This document shows positions 49,001-57,277 of a stretch of 64,000 nucleotides of DNA, piece by piece. A program made the translations under genes and the position numbers. This DNA is from Halostreptopolyspora alba (GTDB lineage: Bacteria > Actinomycetota > Actinomycetes > Streptosporangiales > Streptosporangiaceae). How positions within the stretch are numbered: the stretch's first letter is position 1; every line of letters begins with the position of its first letter. The notes below the pieces were generated by a model. That model made no database searches and was not told the origin of the DNA. It saw nothing but the letters and a program-made list of their open reading frames with translations. Location of the stretch: positions 79,329-143,328 of the forward strand of contig RJMB01000014.1 in NCBI GenBank assembly GCA_003725585.1. Reading direction: 5' to 3'.

Positions 49001-49016
49001 GTGCCCCATGAACATA
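48961..49016. promoter_or_regulatory. Overlapping inverted repeats at the ectA start
   Basis: CGAACAT (48961-48967) and ATGTTCG (48988-48994) form one dyad, and TATGTTC (48987-48993) with GAACATA (49010-49016) form a second that encloses the GTG at 49001. They could be operator half-sites for a regulator of ectoine synthesis, or an RNA hairpin masking the start. Confidence 0.5.
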
Positions 49017-49579
49017 CGAACCCCGAGTCCCGCGATCGTTCCGCCGCCGGAGGTAAGCCGACAGTAGTCACGGACGGCACGGGAGAGGATGACGTGCGCC
49101 TGGCGCCCCCGTCGCTGGAGGACGGCCGGCACCTGTGGCGGCTCGCCGACGAAGCGGGACTCGACCTCAACTCGCCGTACGCCTATCTGATGTGGTGCAG
49201 GGACTTCGCCGCGACATCCGTCGCCGCCCACGACTCCCGGGGTGAGCTACGCGGATTCGTCACCGGCTACCGGAGGCCGGAGAACCCCGGTACCTACTTC
49301 CTCTGGCAGGTCGCGGTGGACCCCGGATTCCGGGGCCGGCGGCTGGCCCGCCTGATGCTGGACCACATCGCCGCCCGCATCACCGCGGACGGCGTCACCC
49401 ACCTGGAGGCCACGGTGACCCCGGACAACACCGCCTCCCGCGCACTGTTCGCGTCGTTCGCGCGCGAGCGTGGCGCGCCGCTGGAGTGGACGCCGCTGTT
49501 CGAGCACGATCACTTCCCACACGTTGGAACCGATGGTCACGAGCCCGAGGAGCTCGTGCGGATCGGGCCGCTGCGCTGA
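49001..49579 (+). CDS. ectA: L-2,4-diaminobutyrate acetyltransferase (ectoine synthesis)
   Basis: 192 aa as started here. GNAT-family enzyme that acetylates diaminobutyrate to N-gamma-acetyl-diaminobutyrate. It shows the EctA blocks LDLNSPYAYLMWCRDFAATS, FVTGYRRPENPGTYFLWQVAVDP (acetyl-CoA site GFRGRRLARLML), TVTPDNTASRALF and the C-terminal LFEHDHFP. GTG 49001 has no Shine-Dalgarno. A GTG at 49094, with GGGAGAGG five bases upstream, would give a 161-residue protein starting just at the conserved domain and may be the real start. First gene of ectABCD. Confidence 0.95.
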   Translation: MPHEHTNPESRDRSAAGGKPTVVTDGTGEDDVRLAPPSLEDGRHLWRLADEAGLDLNSPYAYLMWCRDFAATSVAAHDSRGELRGFVTGYRRPENPGTYFLWQVAVDPGFRGRRLARLMLDHIAARITADGVTHLEATVTPDNTASRALFASFARERGAPLEWTPLFEHDHFPHVGTDGHEPEELVRIGPLR

Positions 49580-49671
49580 CCCGTGGCGCTCGAACCCACA
49601 TCCGATCCTGACCGCCCCGTCGTCAAAGCCAAGAGCCCACGAATCTGGGGAAAGGAACCAAGGAACTCACA

Positions 49672-50937
49672 ATGGACATCTTCGATCGCCTCGAGTCCGA
49701 GGTCCGCAGCTACTGCCGTAGCTGGCCGGTCGTCTTCAACGAGGCGAGGGGCAGCTACATCTACGACGAGTCGGGGCGTGGCTACCTCGACTTCTTCGCG
49801 GGTGCCGGCGCTCTCAACTACGGACACAACCACCCGGAGCTGAAATCCAAACTGGTCGAGTACCTCATGAGTGACTCGATCGTGCACAGCCTGGACGCCT
49901 ACAGCACCGCCAAACGCGACTTCCTGCGCACGTTCGGCGAGACCATCCTGACCCCTCGCGGCCTCGATTACAAGGTCCAGTTCCCCGGCCCCGCCGGGAA
50001 CAACGCGGTTGAGGCGGGGCTGAAGCTCGCCCGTAAGATCACGGGCCGCGAGACGATCGTCAGCTTCACCAACGGTTTCCACGGCATGACGCTGGGTGCG
50101 CTCTCGGTCACCGGGAACTCGATGAAGCGCGGCGGTGCCGGCGTGCCACTGAACCACGCCGCGACCATGCCGTTCGACAACTACATGGACGGCCAGACCC
50201 CCGACTTCCTCTGGCTGCGCAGCCTGCTCGAGGACAGCGGCAGTGGCCTGGACAAACCGGCCGCGGTGATCGTCGAGGGCGTGCAGGGCGAGGGCGGCAT
50301 CAACGTCGCCAGCGCCGAGTGGCTGCGCGGCCTCGCCGAGCTCTGCAAGGAGTACGAGATCCTGCTGATCGTGGACGACATCCAGATGGGATGCGGGCGT
50401 ACCGGACCGTTCTTCAGCTTCGAGGAAGCCGGGATCGAGCCGGACATCGTCACCCTGTCGAAGTCGATCAGCGGCTACGGCCTCCCGATGGCGCTCACGC
50501 TGTTCAAGCGGGAGTTGGACGTCTGGGATCCCGGGGAGCACAACGGGACCTTCCGCGGCCCCAACCCCGCCTTCGTCACGGGTACCGCCGCCCTCGACAC
50601 GTTCTGGCGGGACGACGCGCTGCAGACGGCAACAGTGGCCAAGGGCAAGCTCATGGAGTCGCGGCTGAGCGCGATCGCCGAGGAGCACGCCGACACCGGT
50701 GCGCACGTCCGTGGCCGGGGGATGGCCCGTGGTCTCGCCTTCGAGCAGGCGGAGGTCGCGGACCGGGTCAGCCAGGAGGCGTTCGAACGTGGCCTGTTGG
50801 TGGAGACGTCCGGACCCGAGGACGAGGTCGTCAAGTTCCTGCCACCGTTGACCACCTCGGAAGAGGACCTGGATCGTGGACTCGACATCATCGCCGAGGC
50901 GACCCGTGCGGCGGTTAAGGTGATCCAGCCGGCCTGA
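49672..50937 (+). CDS. ectB: L-2,4-diaminobutyrate aminotransferase
   Basis: 421 aa PLP enzyme of the class III aminotransferases. It makes diaminobutyrate from aspartate semialdehyde and glutamate. The Schiff-base Lys264 is in LSKSISGYGLPMAL, preceded by IVDDIQMGCGRTG. The phosphate site is in FPGPAGNNAVEAG. ATG 49672 follows AAGGAAC. It lies 92 bases after ectA and 101 before ectC. Confidence 0.97.
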   Translation: MDIFDRLESEVRSYCRSWPVVFNEARGSYIYDESGRGYLDFFAGAGALNYGHNHPELKSKLVEYLMSDSIVHSLDAYSTAKRDFLRTFGETILTPRGLDYKVQFPGPAGNNAVEAGLKLARKITGRETIVSFTNGFHGMTLGALSVTGNSMKRGGAGVPLNHAATMPFDNYMDGQTPDFLWLRSLLEDSGSGLDKPAAVIVEGVQGEGGINVASAEWLRGLAELCKEYEILLIVDDIQMGCGRTGPFFSFEEAGIEPDIVTLSKSISGYGLPMALTLFKRELDVWDPGEHNGTFRGPNPAFVTGTAALDTFWRDDALQTATVAKGKLMESRLSAIAEEHADTGAHVRGRGMARGLAFEQAEVADRVSQEAFERGLLVETSGPEDEVVKFLPPLTTSEEDLDRGLDIIAEATRAAVKVIQPA

Positions 50938-50952
50938 TACACAGGGGGCGTT

Positions 50953-50974
50953 GCACCATCAACAACGATGGTGC
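50953..50974 (+). other. Hairpin between ectB and ectC
   Basis: GCACCATC-N6-GATGGTGC, a perfect 8-bp stem 15 bases after the ectB stop. There is no T-run. It may tune stability or read-through within the operon. Confidence 0.55.
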
Positions 50975-51038
50975 GGGCTCGGGATCCCCGGGCCCTTCGT
51001 TGCCCAGGTCCAGTACCGAGTAGGTAAGAGGAGCACCC

Positions 51039-51455
51039 GTGATCGTTCGCAGCCTGGATGAGATCGACGACACCGAGCGCGACATCCAGACCCCCAACTG
51101 GCGCAGCCGCCGGATCGTGCTGGCCCGGGAAGGTGTGGGTTTCTCGTTCCACGAGACCGTGCTGTACGCGGGAACCGAGACGCGCATGTGGTACGCGAAC
51201 CACATCGAGCTGGTCCACTGCATCGAGGGCGAGGCCGAGGTGGTCAACGAGGAGACCGGCGAGACCCACGTGATCACGCCGGGGACCCTGTACCTTCTCG
51301 ACGGGCACGAGCACCACATAGTCCGGCCCAAGACCGACTTCCGGGTGCTGTGCGTCTTCAACCCTCCGGTGACCGGCCGCGAGGTTCACGACGAGAACGG
51401 TGTGTATCCGCTGCTTACCGAGGACGATGACCTGGAGGGCGCGGCGTCGAACTAG
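51039..51455 (+). CDS. ectC: Ectoine synthase
   Basis: 138 aa cupin-fold enzyme, the standard EctC length. It cyclises N-gamma-acetyl-diaminobutyrate to ectoine. It starts [26 protein letters not shown] and has the metal-site region [18 protein letters not shown], then [16 protein letters not shown] and [23 protein letters not shown] 51039 follows AGAGGAG. A strong hairpin separates it from ectD. Confidence 0.98.
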   Translation: MIVRSLDEIDDTERDIQTPNWRSRRIVLAREGVGFSFHETVLYAGTETRMWYANHIELVHCIEGEAEVVNEETGETHVITPGTLYLLDGHEHHIVRPKTDFRVLCVFNPPVTGREVHDENGVYPLLTEDDDLEGAASN

Positions 51456-51461
51456 TTCACG

Positions 51462-51493
51462 CGGGCGGGAAGCGGCGCGCCGTTTCCCGCCCG
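51462..51493 (+). terminator. Strong hairpin between ectC and ectD
   Basis: CGGGCGGGAA pairs with TTCCCGCCCG, and CGGC with GCCG inside, around a 2-base loop. It lies 7 bases after the ectC stop. The T-run is missing, so partial termination or 3'-end protection of ectABC is possible, with less ectD message. Confidence 0.6.
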
Positions 51494-51597
51494 TCGCGTT
51501 GGGGTAGCTCGTCCAGTCAGCGGACCGGGCGAGCCGGGTAAGGCGCCGCGGGGGATGTCAAGAGCAGAAAGGAGTGAACCCCCTACGGGGTATTTCC

Positions 51598-52509
51598 ATG
51601 ACTGCGTTGACGACTGATTTCGAGCAGCCGACCATAGACGACTACCCGACCCGCAAGGACAGCACCCCGGCCCTGCTCTACCGCCGGGATCCCGTGGTCT
51701 GGGGAAACGCCGACGACGGGCCCATCGACCAGGAACGCCTCGACCGGTACGACGACGCCGGTTATCTACAGTTCGAGTCCCTGGTGAGCGCTTCGGAGCT
51801 GCAGACCTACCGTGACGAGCTGTGGCGTCTCAGCCGCGACCCGCAGCTGAGGGAGGACGACCGTGTCGTCGTCGAGCCGACGTTGAACGAGGTCCGTTCC
51901 GTCTTCGAAGTCCACAAGATCAGTGACGTGTTCGCCGACCTGGTGCGCGACCCGCGCGTGGTCGACCGGGCGCGCCAGATCCTGGGCTCCGACGTCTACG
52001 TGCACCAGAGCCGGGTCAACTACAAGCCGGGTTTCGGCGGCGGGGACTTCTTCTGGCACTCCGACTTCGAGACCTGGCACGCCGAGGACGGCATGCCGCG
52101 GATGCGCGCCGTGAGCATCTCCATCGCGCTCACCGACAACTACGTACACAACGGCGCTCTCATGATCATGCCGGGATCGCACCGGACCTTCGTCTCATGC
52201 GTCGGCGAGACTCCCGAGGACCACTTCCGGGAGTCGCTACGCAGGCAGGAGATCGGCACGCCCGACAACGACAGCCTGTCCGTCCTGGCGGAGAAGCACG
52301 GCATCGACGTACTGACCGGTTCCGCCGGCGGCGCCACCATGTTCGACTGCAACTGCATGCACGGATCGGGCGGCAACATCACACCGTTCCCGCGCTCGAA
52401 CGTCTTCATCGTTTTCAACAGCGTGGACAACGCCTGCGAGGAGCCGTTCGCCGCGCCCGGGCGGCGCCCGACGTTCATCGCCGCACGGGACTTCACTCCG
52501 GTGCGCTGA
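51598..52509 (+). CDS. ectD: Ectoine 5-hydroxylase
   Basis: 303 aa Fe(II)/2-oxoglutarate dioxygenase that converts ectoine to 5-hydroxyectoine. The iron ligands are His154 and Asp156 in FFWHSDFETWHAEDGMP and His255 in NCMHGSGGN. The ectoine-binding helix QSRVNYKPGFGGG and the 2-oxoglutarate Arg in NITPFPRSNVF are present. I start at ATG 51598. A GTG at 51574 overlaps the AAAGGAG and cannot use it. A CCCC-TAC-GGGG hairpin sits between AAAGGAG and the ATG. Confidence 0.95.
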   Translation: MTALTTDFEQPTIDDYPTRKDSTPALLYRRDPVVWGNADDGPIDQERLDRYDDAGYLQFESLVSASELQTYRDELWRLSRDPQLREDDRVVVEPTLNEVRSVFEVHKISDVFADLVRDPRVVDRARQILGSDVYVHQSRVNYKPGFGGGDFFWHSDFETWHAEDGMPRMRAVSISIALTDNYVHNGALMIMPGSHRTFVSCVGETPEDHFRESLRRQEIGTPDNDSLSVLAEKHGIDVLTGSAGGATMFDCNCMHGSGGNITPFPRSNVFIVFNSVDNACEEPFAAPGRRPTFIAARDFTPVR

Positions 52510-52780
52510 CACCGCTCAGAGGCGAACCAGTGGCGGCGCCGTGCCCCGGCGGCCGCGCCCGGACGGTGAGCGCTCCCGGGTAACCACTGGGTAACGCACT
52601 GTTCCGTGGTCTTTGGCGCGGCGACGTCGTGGGCACGGACCGGGCACGGCCCTCCGTGGGCGGGACGCGCATGGAAGGTGTGGGCCCGGGGGTATCACCG
52701 TGGGCACGAGCCCGCACTTCACACACGGCGTTCCTTCCACTCCAGGGGGGAGCGCCGTGCTGGTCTCTCGAGGAGTCTCC

Positions 52781-53683
52781 ATGACGAGGAGCGGTGGAAG
52801 CGGCCTCGACCGGCGCCGCTTCCTGACGGGGATGGGCGGTGCCGGACTGGCGGCGGTGGCGGGGCCGGCCCTGCTGGGTGGGTGTTCGCGGATCGGGACC
52901 GGTAACACCATGGACCGCATCCGCGACCAGGGGTATGTCAACGTCGGCTTCGCCAACGAAGCCCCCTACGGCTACACCGACCTCGAGACCGGAGAGCTCA
53001 CTGGGGAGTCCCCCGAGCTGGCCAGGGCGATCTTCGCCGAACTGGGTATCGACGAGCTTCGCGGTGTTCCGGTGCAGTTCGACGGGCTGATCCCGGGGCT
53101 GGTCGGCGGGCAGTTCGACATGGTCTCCGCCGGTATGGCGATCACCCCAGACCGGTGCGCCGAGGTCTCCTTCACCAACCCGGAGTACCTGTCCCGGACG
53201 GCCTTCCTCGTCCCGGAGGGCAACCCGGAGGGCATCGACAGCTTCGGGGTCATCGCCGACAACCCGGACCTGAGGTTGGGGGTCATGAACGCCACCATCG
53301 AGCAGCAGACGGCGGAGGACGCCGGCATTCCCGGGGCGCAGGTCCAGACCGCTCCCGACCCTGTCAGCGCCTTCGAGCTGCTGGAGACCGGCCGCATCGA
53401 CGCGGTGTCGCTGACCGTGATCTCGCTGCGCTGGATGCTCGACGTGCGTGGCGGGCCGTTCGAGGTGACCGAGGGGTTCTTCCCCGTCATCGACGGCGAG
53501 GAGCAGGTCAGCGGCGGTGGATACGCCATCCGCCACGAGGACGACGCACTGCGGGAGGCCGTCAACGAGAAGCTGGCGGAGTTCAAGGACAGCGGACGGC
53601 TCCTGGAGATTCTCCAGCCGTTCGGGTTCTCCACGGACGAGCTTCCCGGGGACCTGACCGCCGCGGAACTGTGCGAAGCCTAG
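52781..53683 (+). CDS. ehuB: Ectoine/hydroxyectoine ABC transporter solute-binding lipoprotein
   Basis: 300 aa. A twin-arginine stretch DRRRFLTG (10-17) and a lipobox LLGGC with Cys35 indicate Tat export and lipid anchoring. A family 3 periplasmic-type binding fold follows (GYVNVGFANEAPYGYTDLETGELTGESPELARAI ... GQFDMVSAGMAITPDRC). I start at ATG 52781, with GAGGAG upstream. The frame is open 168 bases further, without coding character. Position after ectD and ahead of two permeases and an ATPase fits EhuB. The 271 bases before it could hold a separate promoter. Confidence 0.9.
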   Translation: MTRSGGSGLDRRRFLTGMGGAGLAAVAGPALLGGCSRIGTGNTMDRIRDQGYVNVGFANEAPYGYTDLETGELTGESPELARAIFAELGIDELRGVPVQFDGLIPGLVGGQFDMVSAGMAITPDRCAEVSFTNPEYLSRTAFLVPEGNPEGIDSFGVIADNPDLRLGVMNATIEQQTAEDAGIPGAQVQTAPDPVSAFELLETGRIDAVSLTVISLRWMLDVRGGPFEVTEGFFPVIDGEEQVSGGGYAIRHEDDALREAVNEKLAEFKDSGRLLEILQPFGFSTDELPGDLTAAELCEA

Positions 53684-53699
53684 AGCCCTGGGAGCCTCG

Positions 53700-54422
53700 A
53701 TGGACTTCTTCGTCGAATCACTGCCGATATACCTCAACGGCGCGTGGTACACACTGCTGATCACGGTGGGCGGGTGCGCGCTCGCCTTCGTGATCTCGAT
53801 GGTCGTCGGGGTCGTCGGGACGCTGCGGAACGTCCTGGCGCGCGTGGTCGCCCTCGCCTACGTCGAGGTGTTCCGTGGGGTGGCGGCGCTGGTGCTGATG
53901 TTCTGGCTGTTCTACGCGCTGCCACTGCTGACGGGGTACCGGTTGGAACCGGTGCTGGCCGCGATCCTGGCACTCGGGCTCAACGTGGGCGCCTACGGAG
54001 CGGAGAACGTGCGCGGCGCGATCAACGCCGTCCCGCGTGGGCAGTACGAGGCCGGGATCGCGCTGAACTTCGAGCCGGTGCAACGGATGCGCCTGGTGAT
54101 CCTCCCCCAGGCGTGGGCGCAGATGTTGCCGACGTTCGGCAACCTGATCATCGAGCTGATGAAGGGCAGCGCCGTCGTCTCGCTCATCGCGGTCTCGGAC
54201 CTGACGTTCGTGGCCCAGCAGATGCGGACCTTCTCCGGCCAGACGTTGCTGGCCTTCCTCGGCGCCCTGGTCATGTACTTCGTCATCGCCCAGGTGTTCC
54301 AGTTCCTGATGCGGCTGGCGGAACGCCGGGCCAACCGGCGCCTCGGGCGCGACCTGGACAAGCCGCTGTTCCGGAGGGCGGCTTCCGCGACGGGGGGCAC
54401 GTCGAAGGGCGGTGAGCCGTGA
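53700..54422 (+). CDS. ehuC: Ectoine/hydroxyectoine ABC transporter permease EhuC
   Basis: 240 aa polar-amino-acid-type permease with about five membrane helices. The cytoplasmic EAA loop is GQYEAGIALNFEPVQRMRLVILPQA. ATG 53700 follows GGGAG, 17 bases after ehuB. ehuD overlaps its stop. Confidence 0.9.
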   Translation: MDFFVESLPIYLNGAWYTLLITVGGCALAFVISMVVGVVGTLRNVLARVVALAYVEVFRGVAALVLMFWLFYALPLLTGYRLEPVLAAILALGLNVGAYGAENVRGAINAVPRGQYEAGIALNFEPVQRMRLVILPQAWAQMLPTFGNLIIELMKGSAVVSLIAVSDLTFVAQQMRTFSGQTLLAFLGALVMYFVIAQVFQFLMRLAERRANRRLGRDLDKPLFRRAASATGGTSKGGEP

Positions 54423-55069
54423 TGGACTGGGGTTTCGTCGGTGCCGCGGTTCCGGATCTGCTGAGCGGTCTGCGTTACACGCTCCTGGCCACGGCCCTGG
54501 GGTACGTGCTCGCCCTCGTACTCGGGCTGGCGGTCGTCATCGTCCGCAGGGGCGCCCCGCGGGTGGTCGCCACGCCCGTCTTCTGGGTGATGGAGTTCAT
54601 CCGCAGTACACCGCTGCTCGTGCAGCTCTTCTTCGTGTTCTACGTGTTGCCGTCGGCCGGTGTCTCGCTGAGCCCGTTGACGGCGGGCATCATCGCGCTC
54701 GGCGTGCACTACGCCGCCTACACGGCCGAGGTGTACCGCTCCGGCCTCGACGGTGTGCCGACGGGCCAGTGGGAGGCGGCGCGGGCGTTGAGCCTGCCGG
54801 GCGGTCGCACCTGGGGAGCGGTGGTCCTGCCGCAGGCGGTCCGCCGGGTCATTCCCGCCCTGGGGAACTATCTGATCGCGATGTTCAAGGACACCCCCCT
54901 GCTGTTCGCCATCACGGTGCCGGAACTGCTGTTCGAGGCCAACCGGCTCGGTGGCGAGAACTTCAAGTACCTCGAGACGATCTCCGCGGTCGGCGTGCTC
55001 TTCATCGCCGTGAGCGTGCTCTCCGCGGCCGGTATCCGACTCCTGGAGCGACGCTATGCCGCAGTCTGA
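54419..55069 (+). CDS. ehuD: Ectoine/hydroxyectoine ABC transporter permease EhuD
   Basis: 216 aa, a second HisM/GlnP-type permease with the EAA loop GQWEAARALSLPGGRTWGAVVLPQA. GTG 54419 overlaps the ehuC stop (GTGA). ATG 54422 is an alternative. It forms a heterodimer with EhuC. Confidence 0.9.
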   Translation: MMDWGFVGAAVPDLLSGLRYTLLATALGYVLALVLGLAVVIVRRGAPRVVATPVFWVMEFIRSTPLLVQLFFVFYVLPSAGVSLSPLTAGIIALGVHYAAYTAEVYRSGLDGVPTGQWEAARALSLPGGRTWGAVVLPQAVRRVIPALGNYLIAMFKDTPLLFAITVPELLFEANRLGGENFKYLETISAVGVLFIAVSVLSAAGIRLLERRYAAV

Positions 55070-55886
55070 TGACAACAACTCCGCGGAGGTGCCCAAGGCG
55101 CGCGAGGCGGAGGAACAGCCCCTGGTCAGGTTCGAGAACGTCGTCAAGCGCTATGGGGACAACGTCGTGCTCGACGAGCTGGACTTCAACGTCCTGCCCG
55201 GCCAGCGCGTTACCCTCATCGGTCCCAGCGGATCGGGAAAGACGACGATCCTGCGGCTGCTGATGACCCTGGAACAGGTGGACGACGGCGTCATCTGGGT
55301 CGATGGCGACCCGCTGAGCCACATGTACAGGAACGGCGCGCTCGTGAGGGCCAGCCAGAAGCACCAACGCGGGGTCCGCAAGAAGATCGGGATGGTCTTC
55401 CAGCAGCTCAACCTGTTCCCCAACATGACCGTGCGGCGCAACATCACCGAGGCGCCCGTCCACACGCTGGGAATGTCGCGTGACGAGGCCGACGAGCGTG
55501 CCGCGGAACTGTTGGAGATGGTCGGTCTGGCGGACCGGATCGACGAGCACCCGACACGGCTGTCCGGCGGTCAACAGCAGCGCGTGGCGATCGCACGCGC
55601 GTTGGCCATGCGGCCGGAGATCCTGCTGCTGGACGAGGTGACCTCGGCGCTCGACCCGGAGCTGGTCGCGGGTGTGCTCGACGTGCTGCGTGAGATCGCG
55701 CGTACCACCGACATCACCATGCTGGCGGTGACCCACGAGATGGGCTTCGCCAAGGACGTGTCCCACCGGGTGCTCATGTTCGACCGGGGTCAGATCGTGG
55801 AGGACGGCCCGCCCGAGCGGATCTTCAGCGAGCCCCGCGAGGAGCGCACCAAGTCGTTCCTGCACGCCGTGCTGGAAGCCGGCTGA
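55056..55886 (+). CDS. ehuA: Ectoine/hydroxyectoine ABC transporter ATP-binding protein
   Basis: 276 aa. Walker A is GPSGSGKTT, the signature LSGGQQQR and Walker B LLLDEVTSALDPE. ATG 55056 lies 14 bases inside ehuD. It energises uptake of ectoine and hydroxyectoine. Its last 17 codons and the bases just after the stop are duplicated at 57401-57459. Confidence 0.92.
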   Translation: MPQSDDNNSAEVPKAREAEEQPLVRFENVVKRYGDNVVLDELDFNVLPGQRVTLIGPSGSGKTTILRLLMTLEQVDDGVIWVDGDPLSHMYRNGALVRASQKHQRGVRKKIGMVFQQLNLFPNMTVRRNITEAPVHTLGMSRDEADERAAELLEMVGLADRIDEHPTRLSGGQQQRVAIARALAMRPEILLLDEVTSALDPELVAGVLDVLREIARTTDITMLAVTHEMGFAKDVSHRVLMFDRGQIVEDGPPERIFSEPREERTKSFLHAVLEAG

Positions 55887-55895
55887 GCGCGCGGC
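55837..55895 (+). repeat. Left copy of the 59-bp ehuA-end duplication (candidate attachment site)
   Basis: It covers the last codons of ehuA, its stop and the following GCGCGCGGC. It matches 57401-57459 at 53 of 59 bases, and all six differences are transitions. Together the copies bracket the GntR/HTH module. Confidence 0.85.
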
Positions 55896-55976
55896 GTGAC
55901 CCCTCCACTCATCGTTGGCGGGGCCGTGGGGAGTGTCGACGGCGCGCGGTGCCGGGGGCAGTTGTCTTTGGGACGT

Positions 55977-56726
55977 TCATCCCTGGTCGACCGGGATCAT
56001 GTAGGCCAGTTCGTAGCGGTCCGTGGGGACGACGATGTTGGCGGTCTCGACCGGGTGGTCCTGGGTGTAGTACGTCCGCTGGATCACCATCACCACCGTG
56101 CCACGGCCCAGCCGCAGCCGGTCCGCCTCGTCATCGGACGCGGGTCGCGCCGTCACGATCTCGGCGGCGTGCACGATGCGTTGCCCGATCTCACGCATGC
56201 GCTCGACGACACCACGGCCGGCGTGTGGCCCATCCTCGGGCAGGACAACGGCGGTGCCACGAGTGATGTCCAGTGGTTCATAGCTGGTTGACAGCATCAC
56301 GGGTTCGCCGTCGCCGGTGAAGGTGTAGCGGGTGCGCATCACCTCGGTGCCGGTCTCGGTCGCCAGCCGGTCGGCGATCGCCTCGGGTGCGGGCACGGTC
56401 TCGGATGTGGCCTCCCAACCGCCACGCATCGCTTGGGCGGCCATGTCCGCCTGGAACGGGCTGCCCCCGCGTGATTCGCGGTACCACGACCGGGTCAGCC
56501 TACGCACGGGTGGTTTCGCCCGCACATAGGTTCCCGAGCCAGTGCGGGCGACGACGTAGCCCTCGGCGACGAGCTGCTGCACGGCGTCGGCCGCGACTCG
56601 TGGGCCGACGCCGAACTCGCTGGCCAGTGCCTGTCGAGACGGGAGCCGTTCACCGGGACCGTAGTCGCCCGTGATGATGCGTTTTCGCAACGTGTCGGCT
56701 ATGCGCTGGTATGTCGGACGCCCCAC
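55977..56726 (-). CDS. GntR-family regulator, HutC/UTRA type
   Basis: 249 aa. The N-terminal winged HTH has YQRIADTLRKRIITGDYGPGERLPSRQALASEFGVGPRVAADAVQQLVAEGYVVARTGSGTYV. The UTRA ligand domain (about 85-245) has RTRYTFTGDGEPVMLSTSYEP and VMVIQRTYYTQDHPVETANIVVP. I start at GTG 56726, behind AAGGAG. A frame open to 56747 is possible. Proteins of this family (KorSA, Pra type) often control transfer genes of actinobacterial elements. Likely autoregulated through the operators just upstream. Confidence 0.9.
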   Translation of the reverse strand: MGRPTYQRIADTLRKRIITGDYGPGERLPSRQALASEFGVGPRVAADAVQQLVAEGYVVARTGSGTYVRAKPPVRRLTRSWYRESRGGSPFQADMAAQAMRGGWEATSETVPAPEAIADRLATETGTEVMRTRYTFTGDGEPVMLSTSYEPLDITRGTAVVLPEDGPHAGRGVVERMREIGQRIVHAAEIVTARPASDDEADRLRLGRGTVVMVIQRTYYTQDHPVETANIVVPTDRYELAYMIPVDQG

Positions 56727-56770
56727 GGAACTCCTTACTGAGATCAATCTGCACGGTCAGCTTGACAAAG

Positions 56771-56826
56771 CTGTACGTACTAAATCAAGCTACACGTGCA
56801 GACATTAAATCTGTACGTGCTGAATC
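56771..56826. promoter_or_regulatory. Tandem operator-like repeats between gntR and the small + strand gene
   Basis: CTGTACGTACTAAATC (56771-56786) and CTGTACGTGCTGAATC (56811-56826) match at 14 of 16 positions, exactly 40 bases apart. An inverted, weaker copy (ACACGTGCAG) lies between them. TGTACGTAC-type dyads suit GntR proteins. Confidence 0.65.
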
Positions 56827-56835
56827 TGAGGTGGG

Positions 56836-57018
56836 GTGGGTGTGGACGAATCCCTCACCATTCCGGGGACCGTCGCCATGGCATCAGTAGCGCGCCGCGG
56901 CGTGGCCGTACTGCTGGCCGGATTCGACCGCGCCGGGGTGTGGTCCTACGCCTCGACCGTGACGGTCCCGGGCACACCCCACCGGCCCCGCCGGAGACCA
57001 CCCCGCCGGCGGGGTTGA
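56836..57018 (+). CDS. Small hypothetical protein
   Basis: 60 aa, GTG 56836 behind GAGGTGGGG. A hydrophobic middle (VAMASVARRGVAVLLAGFDRAGVW) and a Pro/Arg-rich end. Codon use is reasonable but a competing frame covers the same bases. No family recognised. It sits between the GntR operators and the HTH gene, 19 bases before the latter. Confidence 0.4.
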   Translation: MGVDESLTIPGTVAMASVARRGVAVLLAGFDRAGVWSYASTVTVPGTPHRPRRRPPRRRG

Positions 57019-57037
57019 CCATGACGGGAGTGCCCAA

Positions 57038-57277
57038 ATGACGACACGTAAGCCGGGATCCTCGTCATTGGTTCACGAGGCCGAACCGTTGGTCACCGTC
57101 AAAGAAGTCGCCGCCCTGTTGCACGTCTCCACCGAGACCGTGCTCACCTGGGTGCGCACCGGCCGGCTTGCCGCCATCCGCACCCCCGGAGGTCACCCCC
57201 GCTTCCACGCCGCCCAGATCCGCGCCCTGCTCCAGACGGGAGAGCCCGGACCAACCGGAGAGGAGGGTCAGCGGTGA
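57038..57277 (+). CDS. BldC/excisionase-like HTH protein
   Basis: 79 aa. A MerR-type winged HTH fills residues 18-66: LVTVKEVAALLHVSTETVLTWVRTGRLAAIRTPGGHPRFHAAQIRALL. This is the BldC/excisionase subclass in which the protein binds DNA as head-to-tail oligomers. ATG 57038, weak ribosome site. Being inside the bracketed module, an excisionase role is attractive but unproven. Confidence 0.8.
   Translation: MTTRKPGSSSLVHEAEPLVTVKEVAALLHVSTETVLTWVRTGRLAAIRTPGGHPRFHAAQIRALLQTGEPGPTGEEGQR

Noticed and set aside
56796..57041. 81-codon frame overlapping the small gene at 56836
   Set aside because: It is rich in Arg/Pro/Gly with poorer codon use and would start within the GntR operators. The 56836 frame is the better, though still weak, candidate.
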